This document shows positions 34,765-43,823 of a stretch of DNA of 64,000 nt, piece by piece. The stretch spans positions 1 to 64,000 of the forward strand of contig NZ_CANMCP010000001.1 in NCBI RefSeq assembly GCF_947496385.1, written 5' to 3'. Positions within the stretch are counted from its first letter, which is position 1. Each line of letters starts with the position of its first letter. A program made the position numbers and the translations under genes. A model generated the notes under the pieces. That model did no database searches. It had not been told where the DNA came from and worked only from the letters and a program-made list of their open reading frames with translations. The DNA comes from an uncultured Croceicoccus sp. (GTDB lineage: Bacteria; Pseudomonadota; Alphaproteobacteria; Sphingomonadales; Sphingomonadaceae).

Positions 34765-34865
34765 CCGGAAGGAGTGCGATCATTCGAATTGCTGATCGAG
34801 CGACCTGAAGAAATAGCCAGTGCGTTGTCAGGTTTGTTCACGTCCCAGCACGGACTTGCAGAATA

Positions 34866-35591
34866 TCATTTTGGTGTTCGCCTTCTATGCAGTTTGGGAA
34901 GGCGATTGGCGAGAAGAACGAACCCCGAACCAGCGATGACGGTCCCACCGATGCCAAACAGAAGCAGCCACCAGCTGTTGATCCGGTCGCGCTGGGTCCA
35001 GTCCATGATGTGGAGCCCCCAGACGAAATCGAAGAAGCGCCAGGTGTCGCTCCGCGCCGCAAGAACCGCGCCGGTTGATGCATCGACATAGAGGCGCGTG
35101 CTATCCGGATCGGCGAACTGCACCTGCCAGGCAGGGAACGGCCCACCGAATTCGGTGCCGACCGGCGCTTCGATGGACTTCGAGGATCTGATCGCGCTGC
35201 CGGGCCCCGTCCAGGCAGCCGAGGCGATTTGCTCGGCGGTGTCGCGGGAGAGCGGCGACAATATCCGTCCGGTCATTGCTTCGTGCAGCGTGGCGCTGCC
35301 ATTGACGCGCTTCAACTCGACCACCGGTTTTCCGTTGACGGTCTTCGTGGTTGCCGAGACCAGGTCGCCGTCATTCGTTGCCCAAGCGGGTAGCGGTGCG
35401 TCAGCACCCAGGGGTAACGGCTCGCGCGAGATCACGTGCTCGGAACGGACGTGTTCGATCTTCAGGAACGACATGATCGTCCCGGTTGCCATCCACAGGA
35501 GCGCTTGGACACCGACGAAGACGGCGAGCCACTTGTGGACCTTGCTGCCGAAGATGTGCAGCCGCAGTTTGCGCGAACGCTGGCTTGTCAT
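34866..35591 (-). CDS. PepSY-domain membrane protein
   Basis: The 241-aa product has an N-terminal basic segment, a transmembrane segment (KWLAVFVGVQALLWMATGTIM), a periplasmic region with a PepSY-type fold (RLYVDASTGAVLAARSDTWRFFDFVWGLHIMDW) and a second C-terminal transmembrane segment. PepSY-TM proteins occur with iron and copper genes. I used ATG 35591; an upstream in-frame start at 35669 adds a low-complexity stretch. Confidence 0.75.
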   Translation of the reverse strand: MTSQRSRKLRLHIFGSKVHKWLAVFVGVQALLWMATGTIMSFLKIEHVRSEHVISREPLPLGADAPLPAWATNDGDLVSATTKTVNGKPVVELKRVNGSATLHEAMTGRILSPLSRDTAEQIASAAWTGPGSAIRSSKSIEAPVGTEFGGPFPAWQVQFADPDSTRLYVDASTGAVLAARSDTWRFFDFVWGLHIMDWTQRDRINSWWLLLFGIGGTVIAGSGFVLLANRLPKLHRRRTPK

Positions 35592-35610
35592 TGCGGAAGC
35601 GGCCGCTCGA

Positions 35611-36125
35611 TCAGTTCGGGCGCGGCGCGCGGGACGAGGAATGGTACTGGAGGATTTTCCAAGCGTCATCCTCGTGAGTCAGGACCGATGTAGGAACCCC
35701 GTCGCGCTCGATTGCACGACCATCCGTGAGGGCGATCCGGTAGTGGTAGGTTTCATGACCAAACGCCACATGACCGACCATCCGGACGTTCACCGTCGGA
35801 TTGGTGATGTAAACTCGGTTATTTCGCCGAGCTCCGGGCCGAGGTGGTGCTCCATGTATTGCGCGAACGTGTCCTCGGCCTTGCCGTTCTCGAACACCAA
35901 GGAGTCCGCGGCAAACAGCATACGCATGGCAGCCTCGTCGCGGGCAACCAGTGCGTCGCGGTAGGCAACGAGCACGGACTTCGCCTGCTGCTTGAGCGCG
36001 TCCGGCGCTGCGGTTTGGGTACCATGGGCCGAATGATCGGCGTGATCGGCATGCTGAGCGTGTGCCGCAGGGACGAACGCACCGAGTGCCGCTGCAGCCG
36101 CAGCCGCGAAACCTGTAAACCTCAT
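35611..36125 (-). pseudogene. Frameshifted NTF2-like/DUF4440 exported protein
   Basis: Two adjacent minus-strand frames make one protein. The N-terminal part (36125 to 35790) has a signal peptide, an HxDHADH histidine-rich stretch and a DUF4440-like start ending ITEFTSPIRR. The C-terminal part (from 35793) continues MNVRMVGHVAFGHETYHYRIAL to SVLTHEDDAWKILQYHSS, which is the normal C-terminal half. The joint at about 35790-35825 needs a one-base indel; the other frame reads VYITNPTVNVRM in the right place. Either a recent frameshift or a sequencing error. The gene lies in the copper cluster, between copB and the PepSY gene. Confidence 0.8.
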
Positions 36126-36136
36126 CGTTTACCTCC

Positions 36137-37318
36137 TCAGAACCAGAACCGGACGCCTACGACGTAGTTGGTCACGCTCGGATCTTCGCCTGCAAGGCGG
36201 GCATAGTCGGCGCTTTGGCCCACCTTCCATTCCTGTTCGACGCCGACATAGGGCGCGAATTCACGGGCGAATTCGTAGCGCAGCCGCAGGCCCAGTTCGA
36301 CGGAATCGAGACCAGCTCCGACACCCAGTTCGGGAATGTCCTGCGCTGACAGGTTCACCTCGGCGCGCGGCTGGAGGATGAGACGTTGAGTAATGCGCTG
36401 GTCAAGTTCGGCTTCGACTCGTGCGGTCAGATCGCCCTTGGTCGACAGGAAAGCGGCCGCGTCGACCTCGAACATATAAGGCGCAAGACCCTGCACGCCG
36501 AGGACGGCATGGGTCCGTTCAGGGCCGGTCAGGTCCTGTCGGACACCAGCCTGCAGGTCCCACCAAGGACCGATCGCGTGACTCCAAAGGCCTTGGATTT
36601 CGGCGGACTCGGGCTTCTCCCCGAAGGTACCTTCGCCCTCGCTCTTGAACCAGAACTTGTCGAGGTCGCCGCCGTAATAGCCCTGCACGTCCCACAGGTA
36701 ACCATCGCCACCTTCGCGTGCGCGATATTCGGCACGGTCGCCCTGGAACCAGAACACCTTCATCCCACCGTTCTCAGCGCGCAGAGCATCGCGCGAGGCG
36801 CGCATTGCGTCCGCACCCCAGATCGCATCGGCGGCGCGAGGCGGTCCCGATCCCGCCGCAGCCGGAGGCGGTCCTTGCGGAATGGAGGGCATGTCCATAG
36901 CGCCATGGTCCATGGCTCCATGTTCCATCGCTCCGTGGTCCATCACCTGATGGTCCATCGGCGCTTGGCCGGACGATTGCATCCCTTCATGGCCCATCGC
37001 CGCGTGGTCCATGCTTTCCATATTGGAATGGTCCATCGCTGGATGGTCCATTCCCTCCATCTGGCTATGCTTCATCTGCGAATGATCCATGCCGGAGTGG
37101 CTTTCGTGCAAGTCGGCCGAGGCTGTTTCGCTCGGTTGCGTAGTGGGCTCACACGCCCCTTCGGGTACCGCATGACCCATAGAACGATGGCGGGCGGCTT
37201 CCTTTTCGCATTCGGTCTGGGCTGGTGACTGCGCGGCGGGCATTGCGTGGCCCGAATGGTCCTGCGCGAAGGCCGGCGTGGCGGTGCCCGCTAGGAGCAT
37301 GGCGACGATCAGGCGCAT
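36137..37318 (-). CDS. copB: Copper resistance outer-membrane protein CopB
   Basis: The 393-aa product has a signal peptide ending AFAQDHS, then a Met/His-rich central region of about 120 residues with repeated MDH and HxxM units (see repeat entry). The C-terminal beta-barrel domain of CopB/PcoB (DAIWGADAMRASRDAL, then RAEVEL, GLRLRYEFAREFAPYVGVE, ending VGVRFWF) follows. It works with the CopA oxidase in periplasmic copper tolerance. It overlaps copA by one base (TGATG), so the pair is co-transcribed. Confidence 0.95.
   Translation of the reverse strand: MRLIVAMLLAGTATPAFAQDHSGHAMPAAQSPAQTECEKEAARHRSMGHAVPEGACEPTTQPSETASADLHESHSGMDHSQMKHSQMEGMDHPAMDHSNMESMDHAAMGHEGMQSSGQAPMDHQVMDHGAMEHGAMDHGAMDMPSIPQGPPPAAAGSGPPRAADAIWGADAMRASRDALRAENGGMKVFWFQGDRAEYRAREGGDGYLWDVQGYYGGDLDKFWFKSEGEGTFGEKPESAEIQGLWSHAIGPWWDLQAGVRQDLTGPERTHAVLGVQGLAPYMFEVDAAAFLSTKGDLTARVEAELDQRITQRLILQPRAEVNLSAQDIPELGVGAGLDSVELGLRLRYEFAREFAPYVGVEQEWKVGQSADYARLAGEDPSVTNYVVGVRFWF
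36890..37110 (-). repeat. Met/His-rich tandem repeat of CopB
   Basis: The DNA has short degenerate repeats (CATGGTCCAT and similar) that encode MDH, MEH, HSxM and MGHEGM units between residues of about 70 and 143 of CopB. Such Met/His repeats bind copper in the family. The degenerate repeat units can change number by slippage. Confidence 0.7.
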
Positions 37319-39138
37319 CAGTCTTCTCCCACCCGCTTCACATCGGGAGCCGAAGGCGGCTTGGCGACGGTCACAATCTGGAACATGCCCGAATGCATGT
37401 GGTAGAGCAGATGGCAGTGGAAGGCCCAGTCGCCCTGTTCGTCAGCGGTGAGGTCGAAGGTCGCGCTGCCGCCGGGCTGCACGATCACCGTGTGCTTCTG
37501 CGGCTGCCGGTCGGCAGGCGCGCCGTTGACCAGCTCGAAGAAATGCCCGTGCAGATGGATCGGATGTGCCATCATCGTGTCGTTGACGAGCTTCACGCGG
37601 ACGCGCTCGTTGTAAGCGAAGCGAATGGGGTCGTCGCTCACGGCGGTGAACTTCCTGCCGTCGAACGACCACATGTAGCGTTCCATGTTGCCGGTCAGAT
37701 GGATCTCCATGCTCCGTGACGGGCGGCGCAGATCGTCGTTCGGCTCGAGCGCAACAAGATCCTTGTAGGTGAGAACCTTGTGGGGAACGTTGTCCAGGCC
37801 GAGACCCGGATCACCCATGCGGTCGACCGGGTTCATCGACACCATGTCGATGCCGGGCCCGACCTTCACGTCAGGCGGAAGAAGGGATGTGTCGCGCATG
37901 TTCATGCCGCTCATATCCATTCCGGCCATCTGGTCGGCGGTCGCACCTTGTGATGACATGTCATGGCCCATGGCCGAATGATCCATGCCGGCCATGTCGC
38001 CGCCACCATGGTCCATTCCGCCCGAGCCGTGGTTCATGCCCATGTCCGCCATCGTCAGCAGTGGCGGATCGCGCAAGGGCGGGACCGGTGCCCGCGCGCC
38101 GGGACGCGAGGCGAGGGTCGCCACAGCCATGCCCGAGCGGTCCATGCTTTCGGCCACGATCGTCCGGGCTTCGCCGGTCGGCTCGACGACGATGTCATAG
38201 GTCTCCGCAGTGCCGATCTGAAACTCCTCGACCTCGACCGGGCGCACGCTCTGCCCATCGGCGCCGACCACCCAGAATTTCACGCCCGGAATGCGGACGT
38301 TGAAGAAGGTCATCGCGCTGCCGTTGATGACGCGCAGCCGCACCCGCTCGCCGGGGTTGAACAGGAACTCGAGACCCTCTTCCGGGCCGCGCCCATTGGC
38401 GAGGTAGGTGTAGGTCGATCCCGTCACGTCCAGAATGTCGGTTGCCATCATACGCATGCGCGCCCACATCCGCCGGTCCTCGCCCGACAGCGGATAGTCG
38501 TCGGTCCAGGTGTTCTGCTGGTAATTGAAGTAGCCTTCACCCTTCTTCAGCTTATCCATGATCGTGTGCGGGTGAAGCGGGGTGAAATCGCTAAGCAGCA
38601 GCACGTAGTCGCGGTCCGCCTGCACGGCGTCCGTGCCGGACGGTTCGACCACGATCGGGCCGTAATGTCCGGCCTGTTCCTGCAGTCCCGAGTGGCTATG
38701 CCACCAATATGTGCCGCTCTGTCGCAGCGCAGGGATGTCGTAGACGAAGGTTTCGCCCGGCCTGATTCCGGGGAAGCTGACACCGGGAACGCCGTCGAAC
38801 TGGAACGGCAGCAGCAGGCCATGCCAATGGATCGAGCTGTCCTCATCAAGAGTGTTCGTGACCGCGAGGCGAACCGGCTGACCTTCGCGCAGGCGCACCA
38901 GCGGACCGGGCACGCTACCGTTTACGGCGACTGCGTGTCCGCGTCGACCCTGAACCACGCGAGGTCCTTCGCCGATGGTCAGCGCGATGTCGCGGCCTGA
39001 CACTTCGTCGAAGCCGGGGCGGATCGATCCACCGCCGTGCAGATCGGCACCGCGTGCCCAGGCGGGCAAGGCCAGTGCACCTGCGCCAAGCGCTCCTGCT
39101 CCAATCAGCCTTCGACGGGAAACCAGCAATTGAGACAT
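37318..39138 (-). CDS. copA: CopA-type multicopper oxidase
   Basis: The 606-aa periplasmic oxidase has a twin-arginine signal (VSRRRLIGAGALGAGALALP). Its copper sites are visible: HWHGLLLPF with WWHSHSG (N-terminal) and HPIHLHGHFFELV with HCHLLYHMHSGM (C-terminal). Between about 380 and 440 is a Met/His-rich insert (MGMNHGSGGMDHGGGDM...MDMSGMNM), as in copper-resistance CopA. I used ATG 39138; the frame is open further upstream but the twin-arginine motif needs this start. It is divergent from csoR and is likely controlled by the sites at 39171-39209. Confidence 0.95.
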   Translation of the reverse strand: MSQLLVSRRRLIGAGALGAGALALPAWARGADLHGGGSIRPGFDEVSGRDIALTIGEGPRVVQGRRGHAVAVNGSVPGPLVRLREGQPVRLAVTNTLDEDSSIHWHGLLLPFQFDGVPGVSFPGIRPGETFVYDIPALRQSGTYWWHSHSGLQEQAGHYGPIVVEPSGTDAVQADRDYVLLLSDFTPLHPHTIMDKLKKGEGYFNYQQNTWTDDYPLSGEDRRMWARMRMMATDILDVTGSTYTYLANGRGPEEGLEFLFNPGERVRLRVINGSAMTFFNVRIPGVKFWVVGADGQSVRPVEVEEFQIGTAETYDIVVEPTGEARTIVAESMDRSGMAVATLASRPGARAPVPPLRDPPLLTMADMGMNHGSGGMDHGGGDMAGMDHSAMGHDMSSQGATADQMAGMDMSGMNMRDTSLLPPDVKVGPGIDMVSMNPVDRMGDPGLGLDNVPHKVLTYKDLVALEPNDDLRRPSRSMEIHLTGNMERYMWSFDGRKFTAVSDDPIRFAYNERVRVKLVNDTMMAHPIHLHGHFFELVNGAPADRQPQKHTVIVQPGGSATFDLTADEQGDWAFHCHLLYHMHSGMFQIVTVAKPPSAPDVKRVGED

Positions 39139-39170
39139 GGGTCTTGCAACTCCTTCTGCCCTTGTCATAT

Positions 39171-39187
39171 ATACCCCCCAGGAGTAT
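39171..39187. promoter_or_regulatory. Candidate CsoR operator 1
   Basis: ATACCC (39171-39176) and GGAGTAT (39181-39187) form an imperfect G-tract palindrome of the kind bound by CsoR/RcnR-family proteins. It lies in the copA-csoR intergenic region, 23 bases from a better copy. Confidence 0.55.
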
Positions 39188-39193
39188 TGCAAG

Positions 39194-39209
39194 ATACCCC
39201 GCAGGGTAT
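39194..39209. promoter_or_regulatory. Candidate CsoR operator 2 (perfect ATACCC-N4-GGGTAT)
   Basis: ATACCC (39194-39199) and GGGTAT (39204-39209) make a perfect palindrome with the four-base centre CGCA, matching CsoR-type sites. Position between divergent copA and csoR fits autoregulation and copper-responsive control of copAB. Confidence 0.75.
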
Positions 39210-39231
39210 TCTGACAGATGGAGCGTTAAAC

Positions 39232-39507
39232 GTGTCAGCAACCGATGGTTCCCGCATCGTCAATCGGCTTCGGAGAATCGAAGGGCAAGTGCGCGGCGTG
39301 GCGCAGATGATCGAAGACGATCGTTACTGCATCGATGTCCTCAACCAGGTCCAGGCGGTCAAGGCTGCCCTTGGCCGTGCCGAGAGCGAAATCCTCAAGC
39401 GCCATGCGGCGTGCTGCGTGGCCGAAGCGATCGCGAGCGGTGATGCCGACGAGCAGAAGCAGAAGTTCGGCGAGCTGGTCGACCTTTTCGAGAAGGCAAA
39501 GCGGTGA
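39232..39507 (+). CDS. csoR: CsoR/RcnR-family metal-sensing repressor
   Basis: The 91-aa all-helical protein has the CsoR fingerprint at C33, H58 and C62 (RYCIDVLNQ; KRHAACC), the same spacing as the copper-binding residues C36-H61-C65 of Mycobacterium CsoR. It also has IVNRLRRIEGQVRGV. Start GTG 39232 is supported by GGAG upstream; the nearby ATG at 39218 is out of frame. The longer reading frame would run through the operators and copA start. It should repress the divergent copA/copB and its own operon until Cu(I) binds. Confidence 0.9.
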   Translation: MSATDGSRIVNRLRRIEGQVRGVAQMIEDDRYCIDVLNQVQAVKAALGRAESEILKRHAACCVAEAIASGDADEQKQKFGELVDLFEKAKR

Positions 39508-40133
39508 ACTTCGTGCTTCGCCTCGGCGCTGGTATTTTTCTCTTATTCTCTGCGACGATTGCGTTCGCGCATGGCGACGAGAAGCATGGGGAGGAGAACA
39601 CGCGCGCAGTTGCAAGCGAGGCGGTCCGTGCTCAGCCCGGTCACGATATGGAAGCGATGGGCGGTGCAGCAGTTTCCGAAGAAACCACCCAAGGCCATGA
39701 TACCGAGCAAGTCGAGAGCGGCGGCATCGCCGGTGTCTTGAAGAGCTTGCATCCGGCAACCGTCCACTTCCCGATTGCGCTCTTGCTGATGGCTGCGCTT
39801 ACCGAGCTGTTCGTGATGGCGCGCCGCACTCCCGAACGCGAAGCGGCCGTGAAGATCATGATCTACGGCGGCGCTGCGGGAGCGGTCGTTGCAGCCCTGT
39901 TCGGATGGATACACACCGGACTGTGGTTCGGCGGGGATACCGTCATGCAGCTTCACCGCTGGAACGGGATGCTGATCGCGGCCCTCAGCTTGGTGGCAGC
40001 GTGGATCGCGTTTCAAAATCCGCAGTCTCGCCTTGCTTTTCGCCTCACGCTTTTCCCGATTGCAGCGCTGCTGATCGCTCAGGGTTACATGGGCGGCGAA
40101 CTCGCTCACGGCCTCAATCACCTCAAACTCTGA
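39504..40133 (+). CDS. DUF2231-type membrane protein with metal-binding-like N-terminus
   Basis: The 209-aa product has a signal peptide (ending IAFAHGDEKHGEEN), a His/Asp-rich periplasmic stretch (AHGDEKHGEEN, HDMEAMGG, GHDTEQ), then four hydrophobic segments with LHPATVHFPIALLLMAALTELF and LWFGGDTVMQLHRWNGML, typical of DUF2231. It overlaps csoR by four bases (GTGA start at 39504). The His-rich N-terminus suggests copper handling (inference). Confidence 0.8.
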   Translation: MNFVLRLGAGIFLLFSATIAFAHGDEKHGEENTRAVASEAVRAQPGHDMEAMGGAAVSEETTQGHDTEQVESGGIAGVLKSLHPATVHFPIALLLMAALTELFVMARRTPEREAAVKIMIYGGAAGAVVAALFGWIHTGLWFGGDTVMQLHRWNGMLIAALSLVAAWIAFQNPQSRLAFRLTLFPIAALLIAQGYMGGELAHGLNHLKL

Positions 40134-40144
40134 AGGAGCCTGCC

Positions 40145-40540
40145 ATGCGTCTCAATTATCTCGCCTTCGCCGGTAAGTCGTTGCTTGCGCCCGCGCTCCT
40201 GCTTCCGCTGGCAGCGTGCGGAGAAGCTGCTGCTCCGGTGGAAGAGGAAACTCCGGCAGCCGAGGCGGCTGCCGCAACCCCGGCTCCGATCGCTTCCGAA
40301 GCGATTTCCGAGGCGGTCACCGAGCCAGTCTCCGAGCCGCGATCTGATGCGCCAGTCGCCGCGTCGAGTCCGCAGCCTGCAACCACCAGCGCGCCCGCGC
40401 CTTCCGCTCGCAAGGTCGCGCCGGCACCCGTCGCAACTCCCACGCCGACGGCAGCCGCAACGCCCGCCGCTGATCCGCATGCCGGCCACGACATGTCCAC
40501 CATGTCCGACGAAGACATGAAAGCAATGGGACACAACTGA
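40145..40540 (+). CDS. Exported low-complexity Ala/Pro/Glu-rich lipoprotein, 131 aa
   Basis: A lipoprotein signal peptide with lipobox LAAC at about 20 is followed by about 90 residues of Ala, Pro, Glu and Thr repeats, then a C-terminal HAGHDMSTMSDEDMKAMGHN with several Met and His that could bind copper. No domain is recognised. Located between the DUF2231 and DUF411 genes and overlapping the latter by one base, it is part of the copper operon. Confidence 0.7.
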   Translation: MRLNYLAFAGKSLLAPALLLPLAACGEAAAPVEEETPAAEAAAATPAPIASEAISEAVTEPVSEPRSDAPVAASSPQPATTSAPAPSARKVAPAPVATPTPTAAATPAADPHAGHDMSTMSDEDMKAMGHN

Positions 40541-41004
40541 TGAGCCAAAGCAGAAATCTGACCCGTCGCCCGCTTCTCCCCATACTTGGCACGATGTTGC
40601 TCGCAGCCTGTACGGGCGCGGCGCAGGCAGCCAGCTTCACCATGTATCGCGATCCCAGCTGCGGATGCTGCGAAGCCTGGGCCGCGCACATGCGGCAGGG
40701 CGACCGGCATGAAGTCGCCACGGTCGATCACCCCGACATGGCGTCTGTAAAGGCGCAGAACGGCGTGCCCGATGACCTTTGTTCGTGTCATACCATGATT
40801 GCGGATGGATACGTCATCGAGGGCCACGTGCCTGCCGCGGACGTCGAGCGTCTGCTCGCGGAAAGGCCCGACTGGGTCGAAGGGCTAGCGGTCGCCGGTA
40901 TGCCGCTCGGGTCGCCCGGCATGGAAGCGGGGGGCAAAGTGCAACCCTATCAGGTCATAGCGTTCGGCAGCGGCCGCCGCGAGGTGTTCGCGTCCTATCC
41001 CTGA
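40540..41004 (+). CDS. DUF411 metal-binding protein
   Basis: The 154-aa product has a lipoprotein-type signal and the DUF411 core: YRDPSCGCCEAWAAHMR, then a VPDDLCSCHTMIADGY segment and GHVPAADVERLL. Two cysteine clusters resemble a metal-binding thioredoxin-like site. DUF411 proteins are associated with copper and mercury resistance. It is coupled to the preceding gene by ATGA. Confidence 0.85.
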   Translation: MSQSRNLTRRPLLPILGTMLLAACTGAAQAASFTMYRDPSCGCCEAWAAHMRQGDRHEVATVDHPDMASVKAQNGVPDDLCSCHTMIADGYVIEGHVPAADVERLLAERPDWVEGLAVAGMPLGSPGMEAGGKVQPYQVIAFGSGRREVFASYP

Positions 41005-41043
41005 TTTCAGTCATACGCACCTGCGAAGCAGAAGAGCCAATCC

Positions 41044-43410
41044 ATGAGCTGTTGCGACACCCACCACGCAGGCCAAGGCCAAGGTGAAGCTACCGCCATC
41101 GACCCTGTCTGCGGCATGAGCGTGACGATCGAGGGTGCTACGCATATCGCCGAGCACGACGGCGCGACGCACTACTTCTGTTCGGCGCGGTGCAAGGACA
41201 AATTCGTTGTCGATCCGGAACACTATCTGTCCGGAGCGCATCTCAAGCAGGTCGAGGACGTTCCCGAAGGGACGACTTACACCTGTCCCATGCATCCCGA
41301 GATCCGGCAGGTAGGACCGGGAAGCTGCCCCATCTGCGGAATGGCGCTGGAGCCCGAGACGGTGAGCCTCGAAGATGGACCCGACCCCGAACTCGTCGAC
41401 ATGACCCGCCGGTTCTGGATCAGCGCGCTCTTCACCCTGCCGTTGTTCGTCTACGCGATGAGCGACATGGTGCCCGGGATCAGCTTCGACCGGCTGATCG
41501 AACCGGCACGCGCGCAATGGGCGCAGCTGGCGCTCGCCACACCAGTGGTTCTGTGGGGCGGCTGGACTTTCTTCGAGCGCGCGTGGCAGTCGCTGAAGAC
41601 CCGTAATCTCAACATGTTTACGCTGATCGGCTTCGGCGTTGCGATCGCATTCCTGTTCAGTGTCGTCGCAACGCTCCTGCCCGACATATTCCCGCCCGCC
41701 TTCCGCGATCACTCGGGGCGCGTCGGCGTCTATTACGAGGCGGCGGCGGTCATCACCACGCTCGTCCTACTTGGCCAGGTGCTTGAACTCAGGGCGCGGG
41801 GCTCGACCTCGAGTGCCTTGCGCGCGCTCCTTGAACTCGCGCCGCCGACCGCGCTCAAGATCTTCGGCAGTGGCGATGAACGCGAAGTCTCCCTCGACCA
41901 ATTGGCGAGCGGAGACATGCTCCGCGTCCGCCCGGGTGACAGGGTGCCGGTCGATGGCGAAGTGACCGAAGGCGCGAGCGCGATCGACGAGTCCATGATC
42001 AGCGGTGAGCCGTTGCCCGTGTCCAAGAAGGCCGGCGACCAGGTGATCGGCGGAACGGTCAACCAGACCGGCGGCTTCGTCATGCGCGCTGGCGCCGTCG
42101 GCAAGGACACCATGCTGTCCAAGATCGTCCAGATGGTCGCTGAGGCACAGCGCAGCCGGGCACCTATCCAGCGTCTGGCCGATCAGGTCGCGGCCTGGTT
42201 CGTGCCTTCCGTCGTCGTCATCGCGATCGTGACGTTTATCGTCTGGGCAATCTGGGGGCCATTCCCCGCGCTTGCCTATGCGCTGGTCAACGCGATCGCG
42301 GTTCTCATAATTGCCTGTCCATGTGCGCTCGGCCTTGCAACGCCGATGTCGATCATGACCGGGACCGGCAAGGGCGCCCAGCACGGCATCCTCATTCGCA
42401 ACGCCGAGGCGCTGGAGACGCTTGAGAAGATCGACACGCTGGTGGTCGACAAGACGGGCACTCTCACCATGGGCAAGCCCGATCTCGTAGCCGTCACTCC
42501 CCGAGTGGGCCTCGACGAGGCCGAGTTCCTTTCCGCCGTTGCCGCAGTCGAAGCGGGGAGCGAGCATCCGCTCGCCCACGCAATAGTTGAAGGCGCCAAG
42601 GCGCGAGACGTGGCGTTCGAGGCAGCGTCGGAACTGTTGTCGACTACCGGCGAGGGTGTCGAGGCGCGCGTGGGACCGCAGAAAGTCGCCATTGGCAACG
42701 AGAAACTGATGCGGCGACTCGGTATCGATGATGCGGAATGGCTCGCGTCCGCAGAAGCCGGACGCTCCCAAGGCCAGACCGTGATGTTCGTGGCCGCCGA
42801 TGGCGCACCGGCAGGGCTGATCGCGGTCGCCGATCCGATCAAGCCGACAAGCGCTGCGGCCATTCGGGCGCTGCACGAGCGCGGGATCGAAGTGGTCATG
42901 CTAACCGGCGATAGCCGCGCCACCGCCGAAGCCGTGGCCCGCCAGCTCGGCATCGACGAGGTCGAGGCAAACGTCTCGCCCGAGGATAAGCATCGCAAAG
43001 TCGAGGCGCTCAAGGCCTCCGGTAAGCGCGTTGCAATGGCGGGGGACGGCATTAACGATGCGCCAGCGCTGGCGGCTGCGGATGTCGGCATTGCAATGGG
43101 AACCGGCACCGACGTGGCGATCGAAAGCGCGGGTGTCACGCTGGTCCGCGGCGACCTGACCGGTGTGCTCCAAGCTATCGTGCTGTCGCGCGCCACCATG
43201 CGCAATATTCGCCAAAACCTCGTGTTCGCGTTCGGCTATAATGCGCTGGGCATCCCGGTGGCGGCGGGCGTGCTGTTTCCCGCCTTTGGCCTTCTTCTCA
43301 ATCCGATGATCGCTGCCGCGGCCATGAGCCTCTCGTCGGTGTCGGTCATCGCCAATGCCCTGCGTCTTCGTGGGCTCAAACTTCCAACCTTGAGCGAAGG
43401 TCGGGCATGA
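41044..43410 (+). CDS. Copper-exporting P1B-type ATPase
   Basis: The 788-aa pump has an N-terminal YHS-type domain (IDPVCGMSV...CSARCKDKF) and a second heavy-metal-binding box with CPMHPEIRQ and CPICGM. The P-type ATPase core follows: C425-P-C427 in the sixth transmembrane segment, phosphorylation Asp D469 in [16 protein letters not shown], and [10 protein letters not shown]. It exports Cu(I) from the cytoplasm. It overlaps the channel gene by four bases (ATGA at 43407). The additional YHS domain suggests a metal-loading role. Confidence 0.95.
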   Translation: MSCCDTHHAGQGQGEATAIDPVCGMSVTIEGATHIAEHDGATHYFCSARCKDKFVVDPEHYLSGAHLKQVEDVPEGTTYTCPMHPEIRQVGPGSCPICGMALEPETVSLEDGPDPELVDMTRRFWISALFTLPLFVYAMSDMVPGISFDRLIEPARAQWAQLALATPVVLWGGWTFFERAWQSLKTRNLNMFTLIGFGVAIAFLFSVVATLLPDIFPPAFRDHSGRVGVYYEAAAVITTLVLLGQVLELRARGSTSSALRALLELAPPTALKIFGSGDEREVSLDQLASGDMLRVRPGDRVPVDGEVTEGASAIDESMISGEPLPVSKKAGDQVIGGTVNQTGGFVMRAGAVGKDTMLSKIVQMVAEAQRSRAPIQRLADQVAAWFVPSVVVIAIVTFIVWAIWGPFPALAYALVNAIAVLIIACPCALGLATPMSIMTGTGKGAQHGILIRNAEALETLEKIDTLVVDKTGTLTMGKPDLVAVTPRVGLDEAEFLSAVAAVEAGSEHPLAHAIVEGAKARDVAFEAASELLSTTGEGVEARVGPQKVAIGNEKLMRRLGIDDAEWLASAEAGRSQGQTVMFVAADGAPAGLIAVADPIKPTSAAAIRALHERGIEVVMLTGDSRATAEAVARQLGIDEVEANVSPEDKHRKVEALKASGKRVAMAGDGINDAPALAAADVGIAMGTGTDVAIESAGVTLVRGDLTGVLQAIVLSRATMRNIRQNLVFAFGYNALGIPVAAGVLFPAFGLLLNPMIAAAAMSLSSVSVIANALRLRGLKLPTLSEGRA

Positions 43411-43823
43411 TCGCGGCAACGGCAATCGGGATTTCACTCTTTATTGCGTCACTGATCTTGCACTTGGCCATGCTGAGACTTGCGAAGAAGCTTTCACCGC
43501 CGGGGCTTGCGCCGACCGGTCTGAGACTAACGGGCGGCTCTTTGCTCGTTCTCATCAGCTACATGATGGTAGCCGTTGTTTTCGCGGCCGGTTTTGCATG
43601 GGCCGCCTCGCTCGGTCTTGGCGGGTTCGCCAAGGAACCGGCCATGTCGGCTATGGATTACTATTACTTCGCCCTGATCACCGTGACGACAGTGGGCTTG
43701 GGCGACATCTATCCAACCGATCACCTCAGGGTGATTGCGGGCATCGCGTCGCTGACAGGTTTCATCCTGATCAGCTGCACAGCCCAGTACGTATACAAGA
43801 CGATGAGCCAACAGGAGGATTGA
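43407..43823 (+). CDS. Ion-channel (K+-channel-like) membrane protein
   Basis: The 138-aa product has an N-terminal helix, a further transmembrane segment, and a pore region with the selectivity-filter-like TVGLGDIYP inside [14 protein letters not shown], followed by a final transmembrane segment ([21 protein letters not shown]). The arrangement resembles the two-TM Kir/KcsA-type pore family. Placement right after the copper pump, with overlapping codons, is common in such clusters; its role there is unknown. Confidence 0.75.
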   Translation: MIAATAIGISLFIASLILHLAMLRLAKKLSPPGLAPTGLRLTGGSLLVLISYMMVAVVFAAGFAWAASLGLGGFAKEPAMSAMDYYYFALITVTTVGLGDIYPTDHLRVIAGIASLTGFILISCTAQYVYKTMSQQED

